Notes: generated by a model from the letters alone, not told the origin. A DNA stretch of 64,000 nt from Streptomyces xylophagus (GCF_000716435.1 NZ_JNWO01000006.1:124001-188000), one strand, 5' to 3'; shown: positions 52,402-61,946, numbered from the stretch's first letter. Made by a program: numbers and translations.

Positions 52402-53838
52402 GTGACCGACACCCTCCGCACTGCCGAAGCAGCCGAAGCCGCCGTTTCCAAGGCGCCGTCGGACAGCCCCCAGAGCCCGCAGACGCTCAAGCGCTCCATC
52501 GGCATCGTAGGCGGCACGCTCCTGACGCTCTCCTGCGTAACTCCCGCCTCCACGCTCTTCGTGGTCGTCCCCGACCTGTTCGGCACGCTCGGCACCGCGA
52601 CCGCCCTCACGATCGCGATCGGCTCGGTCCTCTGTATCGCCGTGGCGTTCTGCTACTCGGAGCTGGGCACCCTCATCCCCAGCGCGGGCGGCGAGTACGC
52701 GATGGTGTCGACACTGGCGGGCCGCCTGGCGGGCTGGCTGGTCTTCGTCCTGTCCCTCCTGGTGGTGATGATCGTCCCGCCGGTGATAGCGATGGGCACG
52801 GCGGACTACTTGACCCCGATAGCCCACCTGAACCCGTCGATGACCGGCGCCGGCGTAATGCTGCTGGCCACCCTCGCGGGCCTGTTGGACCTGCGGGCCA
52901 ACGCGTGGATCACGGGCATCTTCCTGGTCCTGGAGGTCATAGCGGCCGGTGTCGTAGCCCTCCTGGGCTTCACCCACAGCCACCGGGGCATCGGCAGCCT
53001 GACGTCGATGCAGGTGGCGGGCACCGGCGGCCACACGGACACGGTGACGGCGATGCTGGTGGTCTCGGGCCTGGCGATCGCCCTCTTCGTCACGCAGGGC
53101 TTCTCAACGGCGGTCTACCTCTCCGAAGAACTGGAGAACCCGCGCCGCAACGTGGCCCGCACAGTCCTCGCCACCCTCGCGATCTCCACGGTGATCATCC
53201 TGGTCCCGGTGGTCGCGATCACGATGGGCGCATCGGACCTCTCGACCCTGACGGGCGGCGACATCAGCAGCATGGTGACTGCCTGGTCCAACTCGGCGGT
53301 GGGCACCTTCGTCAGCCTCTGCGTAGCCCTCGCGATCATCAACGCCGGCATCGTCATGGTCATCCAGAACTCCCGAGTCCTCTTCGCCTCGGCCCGCGAC
53401 AAGGCCTGGCCCGCCCCGGTCAACACGGTCTTCTCCAAACTCGGCCGCTTCGGCTCCCCTTGGGTGGCCACCCTCGCCGTAGGCGTTCCCGGCGCGATCC
53501 TCTGCTTCGTCAACCTCGACACGTTGTACGGCGTGACAGGCGTCTCGGTAACCGGCATGTACCTGCTCGTCGCAGTAGCAGCCCTACTCTCCCGACGCGG
53601 CTCCCACAGACACACGCACGCGTGGCGCATGCCGTTGTGGCCCACAATGCCGATCCTCCTGATCGCGGTACTGGCCTACATCCTCACCCAGCAGGAAACG
53701 ACCTACTTGCTGTGGACGGGAGGGATAGTGGCAGCGGCAACTCTGTACTGGGCCTTCTATCTCCGCCCGCGCAGGGACACGCGCTGGCTGATCTCACTCC
53801 CCGAGGAGGACGAGGCCCCGAAGGGGCAAGTCCTCTAG
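52402..53838 (+). CDS. APC-family amino acid permease
   Basis: 478 aa, about 12 membrane segments. N-terminal tail is Ala/Ser-rich (TAEAAEAAVSKAPSD), then GIVGGTLLTLSCVTPASTLFVVVPDLFGTLGTATAL (helix 1 with the substrate-binding break), SELGTLIPSAGGEYAMVSTLAGRLAGWLVF and YLSEELENPRRNVARTVLATLAI (about 236-258, conserved E-P-R motif). No specific substrate can be named. GTG 52402 has a weak ribosome site. The stop codon TAG is the first part of repeat copy D. Confidence 0.9.
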   Translation: MTDTLRTAEAAEAAVSKAPSDSPQSPQTLKRSIGIVGGTLLTLSCVTPASTLFVVVPDLFGTLGTATALTIAIGSVLCIAVAFCYSELGTLIPSAGGEYAMVSTLAGRLAGWLVFVLSLLVVMIVPPVIAMGTADYLTPIAHLNPSMTGAGVMLLATLAGLLDLRANAWITGIFLVLEVIAAGVVALLGFTHSHRGIGSLTSMQVAGTGGHTDTVTAMLVVSGLAIALFVTQGFSTAVYLSEELENPRRNVARTVLATLAISTVIILVPVVAITMGASDLSTLTGGDISSMVTAWSNSAVGTFVSLCVALAIINAGIVMVIQNSRVLFASARDKAWPAPVNTVFSKLGRFGSPWVATLAVGVPGAILCFVNLDTLYGVTGVSVTGMYLLVAVAALLSRRGSHRHTHAWRMPLWPTMPILLIAVLAYILTQQETTYLLWTGGIVAAATLYWAFYLRPRRDTRWLISLPEEDEAPKGQVL

Positions 53839-53886
53839 GGGCGCGGGGAACTGCGCGCCCAGCCCCAACGCACCCGCACCCGGCAC
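53836..53886 (+). repeat. Dispersed GGGGCGCGGGGAACTGCGCG element, copy D
   Basis: The stop codon of the permease is the TAG at 53836-53838, immediately followed by GGGCGCGGGGAACTGCGCGC. It continues with CCAGCCCCAACGCACCCGC. Confidence 0.85.
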
Positions 53887-53997
53887 TCAACAGAAGCCCC
53901 CACCTCATTAGCCGTACACCAACCGCGGTACACAGTCATCCCCGGTTCACCCCAGGGTCTGCCCCAACTGTCAGAGACGCCCCGTACCGTTGAACGC

Positions 53998-56772
53998 ATG
54001 GATCTTCGACTGCCCGGGCTGCAAGGCCTACGACGACTACGACGCCCCCGGCGCTGGCTGGCAGCCACCGCAGCCGTCGCCGTGCTCGCCGCCGCCGGCA
54101 CCTGGACGGCCGTAGCCTCGGACGACGCACCCCCGGTCCACCAGACAGACCGGACGATGGCCATCGACGGCGTCAGCCTGGACACCTCGTACTTCACAAC
54201 GGGCGGATCAACGCGCCGCCCAGCAGTCCTCCTCGCCCACGGCTTCGGCGGCAACAAGAACGACGTACGAAAAGAAGCCGAGGACCTGGCCCGGGACGGC
54301 TACGCGGTACTGACCTGGTCCGCCCGCGGCTTCGGCAAGTCGACCGGCAAGATCGGCCTGAACGACCCGTCCGGCGAGGTCAAGGACGTGTCGAAGCTGA
54401 TCGACTGGCTGGCGAAGCAACCGGACGTCCAGCTCGACAAGCCGGGCGACCCGCGCGTGGGCATGGCGGGCGGTTCCTACGGCGGAGCCATCTCGCTCCT
54501 GGCCGCCGGCTACGACGACCGGGTGGACGCGATCGCCCCCGCGATCACGTACTGGAACCTCGCCGACGCCCTGTTCCCGAACGGCGTCTTCAAGAAGCTC
54601 TGGGCCGGCATCTTCATCAACTCCGGTGGCGGCTGCGCCAAGTTCGAGCCCGCGCTGTGCCAGATGTACGACCGGGTGGCAGAGTCAGGCAAGCCGGACG
54701 CGCAGGCACGCGCGCTCCTCGAAGCCCGCTCCCCATCCGCCGTAGCCACGCACATCAACGTCCCCACCCTCCTGCTCCAGGGCCAGACCGACTCCCTCTT
54801 CCCGCTCGGCCAGGCCGACGCCGCGGCGAAGGCGATCCGGGCCAACGGCGCCCCCGTGGACGTCGACTGGATCGCGGGCGGCCATGACGGCGGCGACATG
54901 GAGACGAGCCGCGTCCAGGCGCGGGTCACCTCCTGGTTCGACCGCTACCTCAAGGACGACAAGAACACCGACACCGGCCCCGCCTTCCGTGTCACCCGCA
55001 CCGGAGGCGTCGACTCCACGGACGGTGCCGCCCTGCTGCGCGGCGCGAGCGGCAGCGCCTACCCCGGCCTGGAGAGCGACCCGCGCACGATCGCCCTCAC
55101 CGGCCGCCGCGAGCAGAGCTTCACCAACCCGGCCGGCGCCAGCCCGCCCGCGATCTCGGCCCTCCCCGGCCTCGGCAGCACCGGCGGCCTCTCGCAGCTG
55201 TCCTCCCTGGGCATTGGCGTCTCCCTCGACTTCCCCGGCCAGTACGCGGCCTTCGACTCGGCACCTCTCACCAGCGGCCTCCGCATCACCGGCTCGCCCA
55301 TGGTCACCGTCCACGTCAAGTCGACCAGCGACGACGCCGTCCTCTTCGGCAAGGTCTACGACGTGGGCCCGAGCGGCACCCAACAGGTGCTCCCCTCCCA
55401 GCTGGTGACCCCCTTCAGGGTCGAGGGCGCCAAGTCCGGCAAGGACGTCACGATCACCCTCCCGGCCATCGACTACGACGTCCAGAGCGGCCACCACCTG
55501 CGCCTGGTCCTCGCCTCGACGGACCTCGGCTACGCCTCCCCGGCCGCCCCGGCGACGTACACCGTCACCCTGAAGAGCGACCTCAAGGTGCCGACGGCCC
55601 CCGGCGTCACCACCGCGGCGGCGACCCTCCCGTCCTGGGTGTGGTGGCTCCCGCTCGCGGGCGCGGCGGCCGCACTGGCCCTGCTGCTGACCGGCCGCAG
55701 GCGTACGGCGTCGACACCCCCCGCCCCCGAACTGTCCGAAGTCCCGCTCCAGATCACCGACTTGAGCAAGCGGTACGCGAAGTCGGCGGACCGGTACGCG
55801 GTACGGGACCTGTCCTTCCGCGTCGAGAAGGGCCAGGTGCTCGGCCTCCTGGGCCCGAACGGCGCGGGCAAGACGACCACCCTGCGCATGCTGATGGGCC
55901 TGATCAAACCGGACGCCGGCGAGATCAGGGTCTTCGGTCACGCGATCCGCCCGGGCGCCCCGGTCCTGTCCAGGGTCGGCGCCTTCGTCGAGGGCGCGGG
56001 CTTTCTCCCGCACCTCTCCGGCCGCGAGAACCTGGAGCTGTACTGGCAGGCCACGGGACGCCCGCCCGAGGATGCCCACCTGGAGGAGGCCCTGGAGATC
56101 GCGGGCCTCGGCGACGCGCTCGCCCGCGCGGTCCGCACCTACTCCCAGGGCATGCGCCAACGCCTCGCCATCGCCCAGGCCATGCTCGGCCTCCCCGACC
56201 TCCTCATCCTCGACGAACCGACCAACGGCCTCGACCCGCCCCAGATCCGCGAGATGCGCGAGGTACTGATCCGCTACGCGGAAGCAGGCCGCACGGTCAT
56301 CGTCTCCAGCCACCTCCTCGCAGAGGTCGAACAGTCCTGCACACACCTCGTGGTCATGGACCGAGGCCGCCTCGTCCAGGCGGGCCCGGTCGCGGAGATC
56401 ATCGGCGCGGAGGACACCCTCCTGGTAGGCCTCGCAACAGACATCCCGGACCCCTTGGTGGAGAAAGTGGCGGCCCTGCCCGGAGTCGAGTCGGCAACAC
56501 GAACAGACGGCGCCCTCTTGGTCCGCCTGGCGGCAACGCCGCTCAGGGGCGCGGGGAACGGCGCGACCAGCCACAACGGCGCAGCAGACGAACAACTGCA
56601 AACTGCCGGGGGCACCCTCGCAACCGCCACCCGCGAAACCGACGGCACTGAAACACTCACCGCCGCCCGCCTCCTCGTAGAGCTGGTGCGCCTGGAGGTC
56701 CCGGTCTCCTCCCTCGGCCCCCACCGCCGCCTGGAAGACGCCTTCCTCACCCTGATCGGAGGTTCCGCATGA
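53998..56772 (+). CDS. Membrane-anchored alpha/beta hydrolase fused to an ABC ATPase
   Basis: 924 aa. An N-terminal anchor (WLAATAAVAVLAAAGTWTAVA, about 21-41) leads to an extracellular hydrolase of the peptidase S15/CocE type: VLLAHGFGGNKNDVRKEAEDLARDGYAVLTWSARGFGKSTG, nucleophile Ser in GMAGGSYGGAISLLA (about 160), Asp in LLLQGQTDSLFPLGQ and His in AGGHDGGDM, followed by a jelly-roll region. One membrane helix (WVWWLPLAGAAAALALLLTG, about 547-566) leads into a cytoplasmic ABC ATPase: Walker A GPNGAGKTT (about 619), signature YSQGMRQRLAIAQAM (about 715), Walker B LLILDEPTNGLD (about 736). A repeat-derived insert lies at about 848-866. The permease follows with a 4-bp overlap. Confidence 0.9.
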   Translation: MDLRLPGLQGLRRLRRPRRWLAATAAVAVLAAAGTWTAVASDDAPPVHQTDRTMAIDGVSLDTSYFTTGGSTRRPAVLLAHGFGGNKNDVRKEAEDLARDGYAVLTWSARGFGKSTGKIGLNDPSGEVKDVSKLIDWLAKQPDVQLDKPGDPRVGMAGGSYGGAISLLAAGYDDRVDAIAPAITYWNLADALFPNGVFKKLWAGIFINSGGGCAKFEPALCQMYDRVAESGKPDAQARALLEARSPSAVATHINVPTLLLQGQTDSLFPLGQADAAAKAIRANGAPVDVDWIAGGHDGGDMETSRVQARVTSWFDRYLKDDKNTDTGPAFRVTRTGGVDSTDGAALLRGASGSAYPGLESDPRTIALTGRREQSFTNPAGASPPAISALPGLGSTGGLSQLSSLGIGVSLDFPGQYAAFDSAPLTSGLRITGSPMVTVHVKSTSDDAVLFGKVYDVGPSGTQQVLPSQLVTPFRVEGAKSGKDVTITLPAIDYDVQSGHHLRLVLASTDLGYASPAAPATYTVTLKSDLKVPTAPGVTTAAATLPSWVWWLPLAGAAAALALLLTGRRRTASTPPAPELSEVPLQITDLSKRYAKSADRYAVRDLSFRVEKGQVLGLLGPNGAGKTTTLRMLMGLIKPDAGEIRVFGHAIRPGAPVLSRVGAFVEGAGFLPHLSGRENLELYWQATGRPPEDAHLEEALEIAGLGDALARAVRTYSQGMRQRLAIAQAMLGLPDLLILDEPTNGLDPPQIREMREVLIRYAEAGRTVIVSSHLLAEVEQSCTHLVVMDRGRLVQAGPVAEIIGAEDTLLVGLATDIPDPLVEKVAALPGVESATRTDGALLVRLAATPLRGAGNGATSHNGAADEQLQTAGGTLATATRETDGTETLTAARLLVELVRLEVPVSSLGPHRRLEDAFLTLIGGSA
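56544..56593 (+). repeat. Dispersed GGGGCGCGGGGAACGGCGCG element, copy E, inside a gene
   Basis: An in-frame copy within the hydrolase-ABC gene encoding PLRGAGNGATSHNGAADEQ. It differs at one position of the core (AACG for AACT) and in the tail. Confidence 0.85.
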
Positions 56773-57632
56773 GCACGCTCGCCGAGCCCGTAGAGGTGGC
56801 CTCCGGCTACCGAGCGGGCCGCACATTGCCCCTCCGGGTCGAGCTGGTCCGGCAGTTGAAGCGGCGCCGCACGCTGGTCATGGCCGGCATCCTCGCCGCG
56901 CTGCCCTTCATCCTGGTGGCCGCCTTCGCGATCGGCGGCACCCCGGGCGAGCGCAACGGCCAGGTGACGCTGATGGACACGGCCACCGCGTCCGGCGCCA
57001 ACTTCGCCGCGGTGAACCTGTTCGTGTCGGCGGGCTTCCTGCTGGTCGTCCCAGTCGCCCTGTTCTGCGGGGACACGGTCGCCTCGGAGGCCAGCTGGTC
57101 CTCCCTGCGCTATCTGCTGGCGGCACCCGTGCCGAGAGCCCGTCTCCTGTGGTCGAAGCTCGTGGTCGGACTCGGCCTCAGTCTCGCCGCGATGGTCCTG
57201 CTCCCACTCGTCGCCCTGGCCGTCGGCACCGCCGCCTACGGCTGGGGCGCGCTGGAGCTGCCCACCGGCGGCGCGATCGGCGCGGGCACGGCGGCCGAAC
57301 GCCTGCTGGTGGTCGTGGCGTACATCTTCGTGTCCCAACTGGTCACCGCCGGGCTCGCGTTCTGGCTCTCGACGAAGACCGACGCACCCCTGGGCGCGGT
57401 CGGCGGCGCGGTCGGCCTGACCATCGTCGGCAACGTCCTGGACGCCGTCACGGCCCTCGGCCACTGGCGCGACTTCCTGCCCGCGCACTGGCAGTTCGCC
57501 TGGGCGGACGCCGTACAGCCCCATCCGGAGTGGTCCGGCATGATCCAGGGCACCGCGGTCTCCGTTACGTACGCCTTGGTGCTGTTCGCCCTGGCCTTCC
57601 GGGGTTTCGCCCGCAAGGACATCGTGTCCTAG
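56769..57632 (+). CDS. ABC-2-type permease
   Basis: 287 aa, six predicted membrane segments. ABC-2 architecture: a first helix after VELVRQLKRRRTLVMAGILAALPFILVAAFAIGG, an extracytoplasmic stretch, then ASGANFAAVNLFVSAGFLLVVPVALFCGDTVASEASWSSLRYLLAAPVPRARLLWSKLV (about 73-131; the ASW(S/R)xLR(Y)LL pattern is typical) and three further helices. ATG 56769 overlaps the ABC fusion stop by 4 bp. The two proteins should form an exporter. Substrate unknown. Confidence 0.9.
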   Translation: MSTLAEPVEVASGYRAGRTLPLRVELVRQLKRRRTLVMAGILAALPFILVAAFAIGGTPGERNGQVTLMDTATASGANFAAVNLFVSAGFLLVVPVALFCGDTVASEASWSSLRYLLAAPVPRARLLWSKLVVGLGLSLAAMVLLPLVALAVGTAAYGWGALELPTGGAIGAGTAAERLLVVVAYIFVSQLVTAGLAFWLSTKTDAPLGAVGGAVGLTIVGNVLDAVTALGHWRDFLPAHWQFAWADAVQPHPEWSGMIQGTAVSVTYALVLFALAFRGFARKDIVS

Positions 57633-57780
57633 GTCACCGGAGGATCTCCCACCGGTCTCGACGGGCCATGATCGCGACCCCTTCGAGACTCTTCCGCAAC
57701 TCCCCGTAGCGCACATTCCGGCCCCCTCCGCCGTCACAGTCGCAAGAAGGCGACGTCAACGGACCGAGGGGGCACGGGAG

Positions 57781-59373
57781 ATGGAGACCGACCAGAGCGA
57801 CCGAACACGACCGGGGCAGGAGTACGCGCGCCACCGCACCCGGCGACTGCGTGCCACCCTGCTCGCTCTCACCGCGGCGGGCGGTCTACTGCTCACCGGT
57901 TGCGGCGCGGGCGAAGGCAGCCACTCCAACACCTCGGACGGGGCGAACCGGACCGGCTTCCCGGCCCCGGCCCCCGCCACCACCTCCGGCGGTGACAACA
58001 GCAGCGAACAGGACGGCGAGCAGACCAGCACCCCCGCCGACAAGGTCGCCCCGTCCCCCGACTACCTCTCCACCTTCGCCCTCGACGTCGACACGGCCTC
58101 CTACGGCTACGCCCGCCGCGTCCTCGCCGACGGCCAACGGCCCGACCCCTCGACGATCCGCCCCGAGGAGTTCGTCAACAGCTTCCGCCAGGACTACGAC
58201 CGCCCCGACGGCAACGGCTTCACGGTCACCGTCGACGGCGCCCGTACGGACAAGTCCAACTGGTCCCTCGTCCGCGTCGGCCTCGCCACCCGCACCGCCG
58301 ACGACAGCGACGAACGCCCGCCCGCCGCCCTCACGTTCGTCATCGACGTCTCCGGTTCGATGAGCGAGATGGGCCGTCTGGACCTCGCCAAGAAGTCCCT
58401 CGACGAGATGACGGACCGGCTGCGCGACGACGACTCGGTCGCACTCGTCACCTTCAGCGACGAGGCCGAGACCGTCCTCCCGATGACCCGCCTCGACGGC
58501 CACCGCGGCAAAGTCCACCACGCCATCGACGAGTTGGAGACCCAGGCCTCGACCAACCTCGGCGCGGGCGTCGAGACCGGCTACGCCACCGCCACCGAGG
58601 GCCTCCGCGAGGGCGCCACCAACCGGGTCGTCCTCATCTCCGACGGCCTCGCCAACACCGGTGACACCAGCGCCGATTCGATCCTGGAACGCATCGCGAA
58701 CGAGCGCCGCGACCACGGCATCACCCTCTTCGGCGTCGGTGTCGGCAGCGACTACGGCGACGCCCTGATGGAGAAACTCGCCGACAAGGGCGACGGCCAC
58801 ACCGCGTACGTCTCGAACGACGCCGACGCCCGCAAGGTCTTCGTCGACCAACTCCCGCAGAACATCGACCTCACCGCCCGCGACGCCAAGGCCCAGGTCG
58901 CCTTCGACCCCGAGACGGTCGCGCAGTTCCTCCTCATCGGCTACGAGGACCGCAAGGTCGCCGACGACGACTTCCGCAACGACAACGTCGACGGCGGCGA
59001 GATCGGCCCCGGCCACACCGTGACCGCCCTCTACGCCGTCCGCACCAGGCCCGGCGCCGACGGCCACCTCGCCACCGCGAGCGTCCGCTGGCTCGACCCG
59101 AACACCCGCGCCCCGCACGAGGAATCGGGCCAACTGGAGACCGCCGCCCTGCACGACTCCCTCAGCAGCGCGTCCCCCCGCTTCCAAGTCACCGCCGTGG
59201 CGGCCTACTTCGCCGACGACCTCCGCTCACCCGAGGACAGCGCGGGCTCCCTCCCCGGCAACCCGGGCCTCGACGAACTCGCCACCCAGGCCCACGCGTT
59301 GGCGAAGAAGACAGAGGACAAGGACGTACGACAACTCGCCGAGGCGATCGACGAGGCAAGCCGAATGAACTGA
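57781..59373 (+). CDS. VWA-domain lipoprotein (YfbK-like)
   Basis: 530 aa. A long N-terminus precedes the lipobox LLLTGC (Cys 41), so the protein should be lipid-anchored outside. A Ser/Thr/Pro-rich spacer follows. YfbK-type N-terminal region: DYLSTFALDVDTASYGYARRVLADGQRPDPSTIRPEEFVNSF (about 94-135). The VWA domain has a complete MIDAS: DVSGSM (about 189-194), the Thr in ASTNLGAGVETGY and the Asp in VVLISDGLANTGD. The C-terminal DUF3520 region ends with ELATQAHALAKK. It could be an adhesion or assembly factor for envelope proteins. ATG 57781 abuts GGGAG, so a later start is possible. Confidence 0.88.
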   Translation: METDQSDRTRPGQEYARHRTRRLRATLLALTAAGGLLLTGCGAGEGSHSNTSDGANRTGFPAPAPATTSGGDNSSEQDGEQTSTPADKVAPSPDYLSTFALDVDTASYGYARRVLADGQRPDPSTIRPEEFVNSFRQDYDRPDGNGFTVTVDGARTDKSNWSLVRVGLATRTADDSDERPPAALTFVIDVSGSMSEMGRLDLAKKSLDEMTDRLRDDDSVALVTFSDEAETVLPMTRLDGHRGKVHHAIDELETQASTNLGAGVETGYATATEGLREGATNRVVLISDGLANTGDTSADSILERIANERRDHGITLFGVGVGSDYGDALMEKLADKGDGHTAYVSNDADARKVFVDQLPQNIDLTARDAKAQVAFDPETVAQFLLIGYEDRKVADDDFRNDNVDGGEIGPGHTVTALYAVRTRPGADGHLATASVRWLDPNTRAPHEESGQLETAALHDSLSSASPRFQVTAVAAYFADDLRSPEDSAGSLPGNPGLDELATQAHALAKKTEDKDVRQLAEAIDEASRMN

Positions 59374-59469
59374 ACCCACTCCCACCCGCCCGGCCCCATT
59401 GACCTTCCCCTACTTGCGAGTAAGTTGACGCCCCAGTCACCGTCTCACCGTCGACCGGGAGCAGTCGTC

Positions 59470-61401
59470 ATGGGCGTACGCAAGGATCTGAAGCGGGCGC
59501 GGCAACGCACCGACCTGGCGGCCCGCACCCGGGTCGAACTCACCAGGGACGCGCGGGGCGTCGTACGAGAGGCGAGCACGCTGCCGCTCGCCCCGCGCCC
59601 GGCGACCGGCAGCACCGCCGACCTCCCGTTCACCAACGCGGCGGAGGCCCCCGACACCGTGGTCCTCCGCCGCGAACAGGACGGCACCTGGCACCCCGTG
59701 ACCGCGGCCGCCTTCGCCCGCGAAGTCACCGTTACCGCAAAGGGGTTGATGGCCGCGGGCCTCGAACCGGGCGGCCGGGTCGCGGTGATGTCCCGGACCC
59801 GCTACGAGTGGACGGTCCTCGACTTCGCGATCTGGGCGGCCGGCGGCCAGACGGTACCGATCTACGCCACCTCTTCGGCGGACCAAGTGGAGTGGATCGT
59901 AAGGGACTCGGGAGCCCGTTTCGTCGTCACGGAGACCGCCGAGAACACCGACACGGTCACCAAGGGCACGGCCCGCCACCCCCAACTCCCGCGCATCTGG
60001 CAGCTGGACGCGGGCGCAATGGCTGAACTCGCCACGCTGGGCGGGGAGATACCCGACGACGAGGTCGCCAAGCGCCGCGCCTCCCTCACCCCCGACACGA
60101 TCGCGACGATCTGCTACACCTCCGGCACCACCGGCCGCCCCAAGGGCTGTGTCCTCACCCACGCCAACCTGCACGCCGAGGCCGCCAACACGGTCGAGTT
60201 GCTGCACCCCCTCTTCACGGAGGTCACCGGCCAGGTCGCCTCGACGCTCCTCTTCCTCCCGCTCGCGCACATCATGGGCCGCACCCTCCAGATCGCCTGC
60301 CTGATGGCCCGCATCGAGATCGGCCACTGCCCGAGCATCAAGCCCGACGAACTCCGCCCGGCGCTACGGGAGTTCGGGCCCACGTTCCTCGTCGGCGTGC
60401 CGTACCTCTTCGAGAAGATCCACGACGCCGGCCGCGCGACCGCCGAGAAGATGGGCCGCGCCGCCTCCTTCGACCGCGCCGACCGCATCGCCGTCCGCTT
60501 CGGCGAGGCGTACCTGAACAAGTTCCTCGGCACCGGCAAGGGCCCCGGCCCCGGCCTCTACGCCGCCTGGGCCCTCTACGACCTGCTGGTGTACCGCCGT
60601 ATCCGCAAGGAACTCGGCGGCCGCCTGCGGTACGCCATCAGCGGCGGCTCCCCGCTCGACCGCGACCTCAACCTCTTCTTCTCCGCCGCAGGGATCATCG
60701 TCTACGAGGGCTACGGCCTCACCGAGACGACAGCCGCCGCCACCATCGTCCCGCCGCTGCGGCCCCGCCCCGGCACGGTCGGCCTCCCGGTGCCCGGCAC
60801 CACGATCCGCATCGCCGACGACGGCGAGGTGCTCGTCAAGGGCGGGGTGGTCTTCGGCGCGTACTGGAACAACCCGGCGGCCACCGACGACGTACTGCAG
60901 AACGAGTGGTTCGCGACCGGGGACCTGGGCGCGCTCGACGCGGACGGCTATCTCACCATCACCGGCCGCAAGAAGGACATCCTCGTCACCAACGGCGGCA
61001 AGAACGTCTCCCCGGCCGTCCTGGAGGACCGCCTGCGCAGCCGCGCCCCGGTCGGCCAGTGCCTGGTCGTCGGCGACAACCGCCCCTTCGTCGCCGCCCT
61101 GATCACCCTCGACCCAGAGGCCCTCGCCCACTGGCTGTCCGTCCGCGGACTTCCCGCCGACACCCCGCTCGCCGACCTCGTCGAGGACCCCCGCCTGCGT
61201 GCCGACGTCCAGAAGGCCGTCGACCACGCCAACCAGGCCGTCTCCCGCGCCGAGTCCATCCGCGCCTTCGCCCTGGTCGAGGGCGAGTTCACCGAGGACA
61301 ACGGCCTTCTCACTCCGTCCCTCAAACTCAAGCGCCACGTGGTGACAGCGGCCTACGCGGAGGACATCGAGGCCCTGTACGCGAAGTCGAAACGGCCGTA
61401 A
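59470..61401 (+). CDS. Long-chain fatty-acid-CoA ligase-like AMP-dependent synthetase
   Basis: 643 aa from ATG 59470 (GGGAG 9 nt upstream). ANL superfamily: AMP loop YTSGTTGRPKGC (about 216-227), GGSPLDRDLNLFFSAAGIIVYEGYGLTETTAA (about 394-425), GDLGALDADGYLTITGRKKDILVTNGGKNVSP (about 480-511) and an extended C-terminus with LKLKRHVV. It activates fatty acids through acyl-adenylate to acyl-CoA. The N-terminus is basic (VRKDLKRARQRTD) and has no transit sequence. Ends at a bidirectional terminator shared with the first rodlin gene. Confidence 0.92.
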   Translation: MGVRKDLKRARQRTDLAARTRVELTRDARGVVREASTLPLAPRPATGSTADLPFTNAAEAPDTVVLRREQDGTWHPVTAAAFAREVTVTAKGLMAAGLEPGGRVAVMSRTRYEWTVLDFAIWAAGGQTVPIYATSSADQVEWIVRDSGARFVVTETAENTDTVTKGTARHPQLPRIWQLDAGAMAELATLGGEIPDDEVAKRRASLTPDTIATICYTSGTTGRPKGCVLTHANLHAEAANTVELLHPLFTEVTGQVASTLLFLPLAHIMGRTLQIACLMARIEIGHCPSIKPDELRPALREFGPTFLVGVPYLFEKIHDAGRATAEKMGRAASFDRADRIAVRFGEAYLNKFLGTGKGPGPGLYAAWALYDLLVYRRIRKELGGRLRYAISGGSPLDRDLNLFFSAAGIIVYEGYGLTETTAAATIVPPLRPRPGTVGLPVPGTTIRIADDGEVLVKGGVVFGAYWNNPAATDDVLQNEWFATGDLGALDADGYLTITGRKKDILVTNGGKNVSPAVLEDRLRSRAPVGQCLVVGDNRPFVAALITLDPEALAHWLSVRGLPADTPLADLVEDPRLRADVQKAVDHANQAVSRAESIRAFALVEGEFTEDNGLLTPSLKLKRHVVTAAYAEDIEALYAKSKRP

Positions 61402-61406
61402 CACGA

Positions 61407-61441
61407 AGAGCGGGCCGCCGATGTGCTCGGCGGCCCGCTCT
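61407..61441. terminator. Bidirectional terminator between ligase and rodlin 1
   Basis: AGAGCGGGCCGCCG and CGGCGGCCCGCTCT make a perfect 14-bp stem with loop ATGTGCT. It serves both convergent genes. Confidence 0.9.
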
Positions 61442-61457
61442 CGTGGTGCTGGTGGGG

Positions 61458-61868
61458 TCAGCTGCCCACAGCGCCGTTGCCCGACAGGACCGGGATGTTG
61501 TCCAGGATGTGCGACAGCGGCTCGTCGCCCTTGGCCTGGGTGGAGTTCTCGGTGCACTGCTGGTTCTGCGGGGCCGACAGGATCGGCACGTCCTGGAGGA
61601 CGGTGACCGGCACCAGGCCGACGATGGAGGCGGCGTTCACCTTGGCCGGCAGGCCGACACAGGGCTTGTTCAGGGTGCCCTGGACGAGGGAGAGCTGGGG
61701 GCTCATGTCGCCCTTGGTCTCCTGGTTGCCGTACTTCTGCTCGGCGCCGTTGCCGTTGGTGGTGGTGACACCGTCGTCGTTGCCGATCGCCATCGCCGGG
61801 GTGGCGACGGCAGCCGAGACACCGGCGATGGAGGCGGCAACAGCCGCGGTCGCCCACAGCTTCTTCAT
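61458..61868 (-). CDS. Rodlin 1 (aerial-hypha surface protein)
   Basis: 136 aa from ATG 61868, with AAGGGA 7 nt upstream. Signal peptide MKKLWATAAVAASIAGVSA, cleavage after PAMA-IG. The mature part has rodlin landmarks: GDDDGV-like [62 protein letters not shown] and VLSGNGAVGS. Rodlins form, with chaplins, the paired-rod layer of spores and aerial hyphae (established for RdlA/RdlB in S. coelicolor). Two conserved Cys. Promoter: CGCAAC-N17-AGTTGA (61918-61946). Length is close to the usual 131-133 aa. Confidence 0.93.
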   Translation of the reverse strand: MKKLWATAAVAASIAGVSAAVATPAMAIGNDDGVTTTNGNGAEQKYGNQETKGDMSPQLSLVQGTLNKPCVGLPAKVNAASIVGLVPVTVLQDVPILSAPQNQQCTENSTQAKGDEPLSHILDNIPVLSGNGAVGS

Positions 61869-61917
61869 GTTCAATCCCTTTCGGAGGACGGACTCCCGTT
61901 GCGGAGCCGCGCGATGA

Positions 61918-61946
61918 TCAACTGGGTGATGGCTGGTTTGGTTGCG
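61918..61946 (-). promoter_or_regulatory. Sigma-BldN-like promoter of rodlin 1
   Basis: On the minus strand, CGCAAC (-35) and AGTTGA (-10) are 17 bp apart, close to the BldN consensus CGTAAC-N16-CGTTGA as recalled. The -10 ends about 49 bp upstream of the start codon. Apart from this, the 61869-62239 gap (371 bp) holds the rodlin 2 terminator but no gene. Confidence 0.65.
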
